Position numbers and translations under genes: made by a program. From contig JAFKFH010000020.1 in assembly GCA_017307375.1 (NCBI GenBank), positions 62,001-126,000 on the forward strand: DNA of 64,000 nucleotides. The letters run 5' to 3'. This DNA comes from Alphaproteobacteria bacterium. Lineage in GTDB: Bacteria; Pseudomonadota; Alphaproteobacteria; Ferrovibrionales; Ferrovibrionaceae. Positions 61,175-64,000 of this stretch are shown here, piece after piece. The stretch's first letter is position 1. Each line of letters begins with the position of its first letter. The notes beneath the pieces were generated by a model, which was given only the letters and a program-made list of their open reading frames with translations, ran no database searches and was not told the origin of the DNA.

Positions 61175-62053
61175 TCACTTGGCCGGACCGAGGATGCCGG
61201 ACGGCCGGATGAACAGGAAGACGAGCAGTACCGACAGCGCCGCGACGTTCTTCAGCCCGGCGCCGAACGACACGATGGCGATCGACTGGATGACCCCGAG
61301 CGTCAGCCCGCCGAGGAAGGCGCCGAACGGCCGGCCGAAACCGCCGACGATCGCGGCGATGAAACCGGAAATCGCGAAGGGCACGCCGATGTCGAAGGCG
61401 GTGAACTGGGTCGGCGTGATCAGGATCCCGCCGATGGCCCCCAGCGCCGCCGACAAGGCGAAGGCCAGGGCCAGCATGCGCGAGACCGGGATGCCCTGCA
61501 GCGCCGCGGCCTCGCGGTCGATCGCCACCGCACGCATCGCCTTGCCGGTCCGCGTCGTGCGGAAGAACAGCGCCAGCAGGCCGACAACGGCCAGCGAGCA
61601 GCCGACGATCCAGAGCAACTGGTAGCTGATCGCCACGCCGGCCAGCATCAGCGGCGGGCGGTCGGTGAACATCGGCAGCGTCTTGGGCTGGTCGCCGACC
61701 AGCAGCAGCGTCGAGCGCTCGACGACGATCTGGGCGGCCAGGGTGGCCAGGATCATCACGAACATCGTGGCATTGCGGTTCCACAACGGCCGCACCACCA
61801 GCCGTTCGACGACCACGCCGAGGCCGGCGACGCCGGCGATGGCGATGACGGCCGCGACCGGCAGCGGCAGGCCGGCCCGCTGCATCAGGACGAAGGTGAC
61901 CATCCCCCCCAGCATCACGAAGGCGCCCTGGGCGAAATTGACGATCCCGGAAGCATTGTAGATGACGCAGAAGCCGATGCCGATCAGCCCGTAGACGCAG
62001 CCGATGCCGAGGCCCGATACCAGAATCTGCGGCAGATAGGAGAGGCTACCCAT
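61175..62053 (-). CDS. livH: Branched-chain amino acid-type ABC permease (LivH-like)
   Basis: 292 residues, about eight membrane helices. LivH motifs: 'GLGIGCVYGLIGIGFCVIYNASGIVNFAQG', 'RAVAIDREAAALQGIPVSRML' (coupling loop) and 'IVGGFGRPFGAFLGGLTLGV'. Membrane channel of a HAAT importer for branched amino acids or small organic acids. It overlaps the LivG-like stop by 8 bp. Confidence 0.93.
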   Translation of the reverse strand: MGSLSYLPQILVSGLGIGCVYGLIGIGFCVIYNASGIVNFAQGAFVMLGGMVTFVLMQRAGLPLPVAAVIAIAGVAGLGVVVERLVVRPLWNRNATMFVMILATLAAQIVVERSTLLLVGDQPKTLPMFTDRPPLMLAGVAISYQLLWIVGCSLAVVGLLALFFRTTRTGKAMRAVAIDREAAALQGIPVSRMLALAFALSAALGAIGGILITPTQFTAFDIGVPFAISGFIAAIVGGFGRPFGAFLGGLTLGVIQSIAIVSFGAGLKNVAALSVLLVFLFIRPSGILGPAK

Positions 62054-62819
62054 GACCGATCTCCACCCCGCCGAGATAGGCCGCGATCACGTCCGGATTG
62101 TTGCGGACCTCATGCGGCGTGCCTTGTGTCACCTTGCGTCCGAAGTCGAGCACCACCACCTCGTCGGCCGTGTTCATCACCAGCGTCATGTCGTGTTCGA
62201 TCAGCAGTACCGTGGTGCCGCCGGCGGCGATGCGGCGGATGATCGCCGACAGCCGCGCCGATTCCTCGGCATTCAGCCCCGCCGCCGGTTCGTCGAGCAG
62301 GATCAGCCGGGGCCGCGCGGCAAGCGCCCGGGCCATTTCCAGCAAACGCTGGCGGCCGTAGGACAGCCCGGCCGCCGGCAGATCGGCAAGATCGCCGAGG
62401 CCGACGAAATCGAGCAGGTCGGCCGCAGCCTTGGCCACCGCGCGCTCCTCTTCCCTGGCCCAGCCCGGCCGCAGCAACGCGGCAAAGAGCCCGCCGCGGG
62501 CATGCAGATGCGTGCCGATCTTGACGTTCTCGAGCACGGTCAGGTCGGAGAACAGCTTGACCAGCTGGAAGGTGCGGACGAGGCCGAGCCGGGCCACCGC
62601 CTCGGGCGCCAGCCCGGTGATCTCGCGCCCATCGAAGACGACCCTGCCCTCGCTTGGCGGCATCGCGCCGGAGATCAGATTGAACAGCGTGGTCTTGCCC
62701 GCCCCGTTCGGCCCGATGACGGCGGTGATCCGGCCGGCCGCGACATCGAAGGTGACATCGTTGACGGCGACGAGGCCGCCGAACCGGCGGGTCAGCCCTT
62801 CGACGCGCAGGATGCTCAT
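62046..62819 (-). CDS. livG: ABC transporter ATP-binding protein (LivG-like)
   Basis: 257 residues: Walker A 'GPNGAGKT', LivG-type signature '[15 protein letters not shown]', Walker B '[12 protein letters not shown]', 'EHDM', and the family's C-terminal '[11 protein letters not shown]'. One of two ATPases of the importer. It overlaps the LivM-like stop by 4 bp. Confidence 0.93.
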   Translation of the reverse strand: MSILRVEGLTRRFGGLVAVNDVTFDVAAGRITAVIGPNGAGKTTLFNLISGAMPPSEGRVVFDGREITGLAPEAVARLGLVRTFQLVKLFSDLTVLENVKIGTHLHARGGLFAALLRPGWAREEERAVAKAAADLLDFVGLGDLADLPAAGLSYGRQRLLEMARALAARPRLILLDEPAAGLNAEESARLSAIIRRIAAGGTTVLLIEHDMTLVMNTADEVVVLDFGRKVTQGTPHEVRNNPDVIAAYLGGVEIGHG

Positions 62820-63781
62820 GACCGCGCCTCCCGCCGCCGGAACAGGGTCGAGAGGCCGCGCGGCGCGTAGATCAGCAACAGGATCAGCGCCACGCCATAG
62901 GCGAGGTCCTGATAATCCTTGAAGCCGCGGAACGCTTCCGGCAGCAGGCTGACGATCAGCGCCCCGATCAGCGGTCCGGCCACGGTGCCGATACCGCCGA
63001 CATAGAGCATGGTGAAGGACAGGATCACCATGTGCAGCCCGTAGACCTCGGGGCTGACGAAACCGACGACATGCACGAACAGCGAGCCGGCGAGCGCGGC
63101 GAAGCCCGCCGACAGCAGGAACGCGGCAAGCTTGTAGCGGGCGACGTCGATGCCGAGCGCGCGGGCCGCCTCCTCGCTGCCGGCCACGGCGAAGAAGGCG
63201 CGGCCCAGGCGCGACGCCCTGATCCGGGCGGCGGCAAACAGCGACAGCGCGACAATCGCGATCAGCACGACCAGCTGGCCGCGATCGGAGGTCACCGTCC
63301 ACTTGCCGAGGCCGAGCGGCGGAATCCCCGAAATGCCCATGTAGCCCTGGGTGACCGACTGCCACTCGACGGTGATCTCGTAGGTGATCAGGCCGATGGC
63401 AAGGGTGGCCATCGCCAGGTAATGGCCCTTGAGTCGCAGCGTCGGGTAGCCGACCACCAGGGCGGCCAGCACCGCGCCGCAGACGCCGGTCAGCATCGCC
63501 GGCAGCGGTTCCCAGCCGAACATCGTGGTCAGCACCGCCGAGCTGTAGCCGCCGATCGCGGCGAAGGCGTTCTGGCCAAACGAAACCTGCGCGGTGAAGC
63601 CCATGAACAGGTTCAGCCCGACCACGAACACCGCGTAGATCAGGGCGAAGGAGACGACCGTCGCCATGTAGCCGCCGGCGACCAGCGCATAGCCGACCAG
63701 GCCCGCCGCGAAGACCCACGGCACGGCCCCGAGCACGGCCCAGCCGCCGCTAGGCGAAGTAATGCTTGGCGATATCGTCAT
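62816..63781 (-). CDS. livM: Branched-chain amino acid-type ABC permease (LivM-like)
   Basis: 321 residues, about nine membrane helices, with '[27 protein letters not shown]', '[20 protein letters not shown]', '[24 protein letters not shown]' and '[16 protein letters not shown]'. Second channel subunit. The start 63781 overlaps the end of the LivF-like gene by 32 bp; a GTG a little inside could be the true start. Confidence 0.9.
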   Translation of the reverse strand: MTISPSITSPSGGWAVLGAVPWVFAAGLVGYALVAGGYMATVVSFALIYAVFVVGLNLFMGFTAQVSFGQNAFAAIGGYSSAVLTTMFGWEPLPAMLTGVCGAVLAALVVGYPTLRLKGHYLAMATLAIGLITYEITVEWQSVTQGYMGISGIPPLGLGKWTVTSDRGQLVVLIAIVALSLFAAARIRASRLGRAFFAVAGSEEAARALGIDVARYKLAAFLLSAGFAALAGSLFVHVVGFVSPEVYGLHMVILSFTMLYVGGIGTVAGPLIGALIVSLLPEAFRGFKDYQDLAYGVALILLLIYAPRGLSTLFRRREARS

Positions 63782-64000
63782 AGGATGTGATCTCGCGGGG
63801 ATCGATGGTGGCGACGATGCGGCCGACCGACAGCAGATAGGCGCGCTTGGCAAGCTTGAGCGCCAGCGGCGCCTTCTGCTCGACCAGGATGACCGGCAGG
63901 CCCCCCTGGTTCAGCCGATGCAGTGTCTCGAGGATCTCGGCCGTGACCCGCGGGGCGAGGCCGAGCGAAGGTTCGTCGAGCAGCAGGACCTTCGGATCGG
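63750..64000 (-). CDS. livF: ABC transporter ATP-binding protein (LivF-like), C-terminal part, cut by window edge
   Basis: Minus-strand frame open from the window end to a TAG at 63750-63752, about 83 residues. It reads 'KVLLLDEPSLGLAPRVTAEI' (Walker B), 'PVILVEQKAPLALKLAKRAYL' and the typical LivF tail '[13 protein letters not shown]'. Second ATPase of the importer; the rest of the gene and probably the binding-protein gene lie beyond the window. Confidence 0.88.
   Translation of the reverse strand, partial: DPKVLLLDEPSLGLAPRVTAEILETLHRLNQGGLPVILVEQKAPLALKLAKRAYLLSVGRIVATIDPREITSYDDIAKHYFA

Overview
The window is strongly GC-rich with densely packed, often overlapping genes. It encodes lipopolysaccharide Kdo enzymes (a Kdo transferase and a KdsC-like phosphatase), Tat-type signal peptides, LysR/MocR/TetR regulators, a LOV-domain histidine kinase and a possible EcfG-type promoter. 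This points to a free-living alphaproteobacterium, perhaps of the Rhodospirillales; the group is inferred from gene content, not from a marker gene.

Layout. 1-5.3 kb: end of a LysR gene, a CYTH-like protein, a split chromate transporter, and a MocR regulator divergent from a SnoaL-like and an AhpD-like gene, with a perfect 19-bp palindrome between them. 5.4-13.6 kb: envelope genes (ABC-2 permease, lipoprotein, asparagine synthase, Kdo transferase, KdsC-like phosphatase) mixed with a haloacid dehalogenase, AlkB, nitronate monooxygenase and an SDR. 13.7-15.1 kb: a small secreted protein and Ada. 15.1-18.3 kb: a scar region with an AT-rich RCC1-like propeller gene, three gene relics and an intact IS5-family element bounded by TA. 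18.3-27.9 kb: two diguanylate cyclases, a PH-domain membrane protein, an MFS exporter, a second nitronate monooxygenase and an aldo/keto reductase, the last two each associated with a TetR gene, and a DMT permease. 28-36 kb: a polyamine-type locus (FAD amine oxidase, four-gene ABC importer, agmatinase-family enzyme, two LysR genes). 36-39.3 kb: an arylsulfatase with its own formylglycine-generating enzyme. 39.4-43.7 kb: housekeeping genes including tRNA-Val(GAC) and pyrophosphatase.

43.8-46.8 kb holds the most interesting unit: three translationally coupled genes for a LOV histidine kinase, a double-domain KaiC-like ATPase and a single-domain response regulator. They lie behind a candidate stress sigma-factor promoter and end at a strong hairpin. 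It looks like a blue-light input wired to a KaiC-type ATPase.

46.8-53.8 kb: isochorismatase-family hydrolase, LysR, DMT permease, a split MacAB-type exporter, a GNAT and a DUF924 protein. 54-57.7 kb: a two-gene unit for an outer-membrane beta-barrel and a 976-residue secreted protein whose C-terminal third has the layout of a pepsin-type aspartic protease, rare in bacteria. 57.7-64 kb: an HTH-citrate synthase fusion facing a second citrate synthase paralogue, then an HpaI-type aldolase, a cupin and a Liv-type ABC importer running off the window end. The last set is probably one catabolic locus in which an imported acid is cleaved and its products enter central metabolism; the substrate cannot be read from the sequence.
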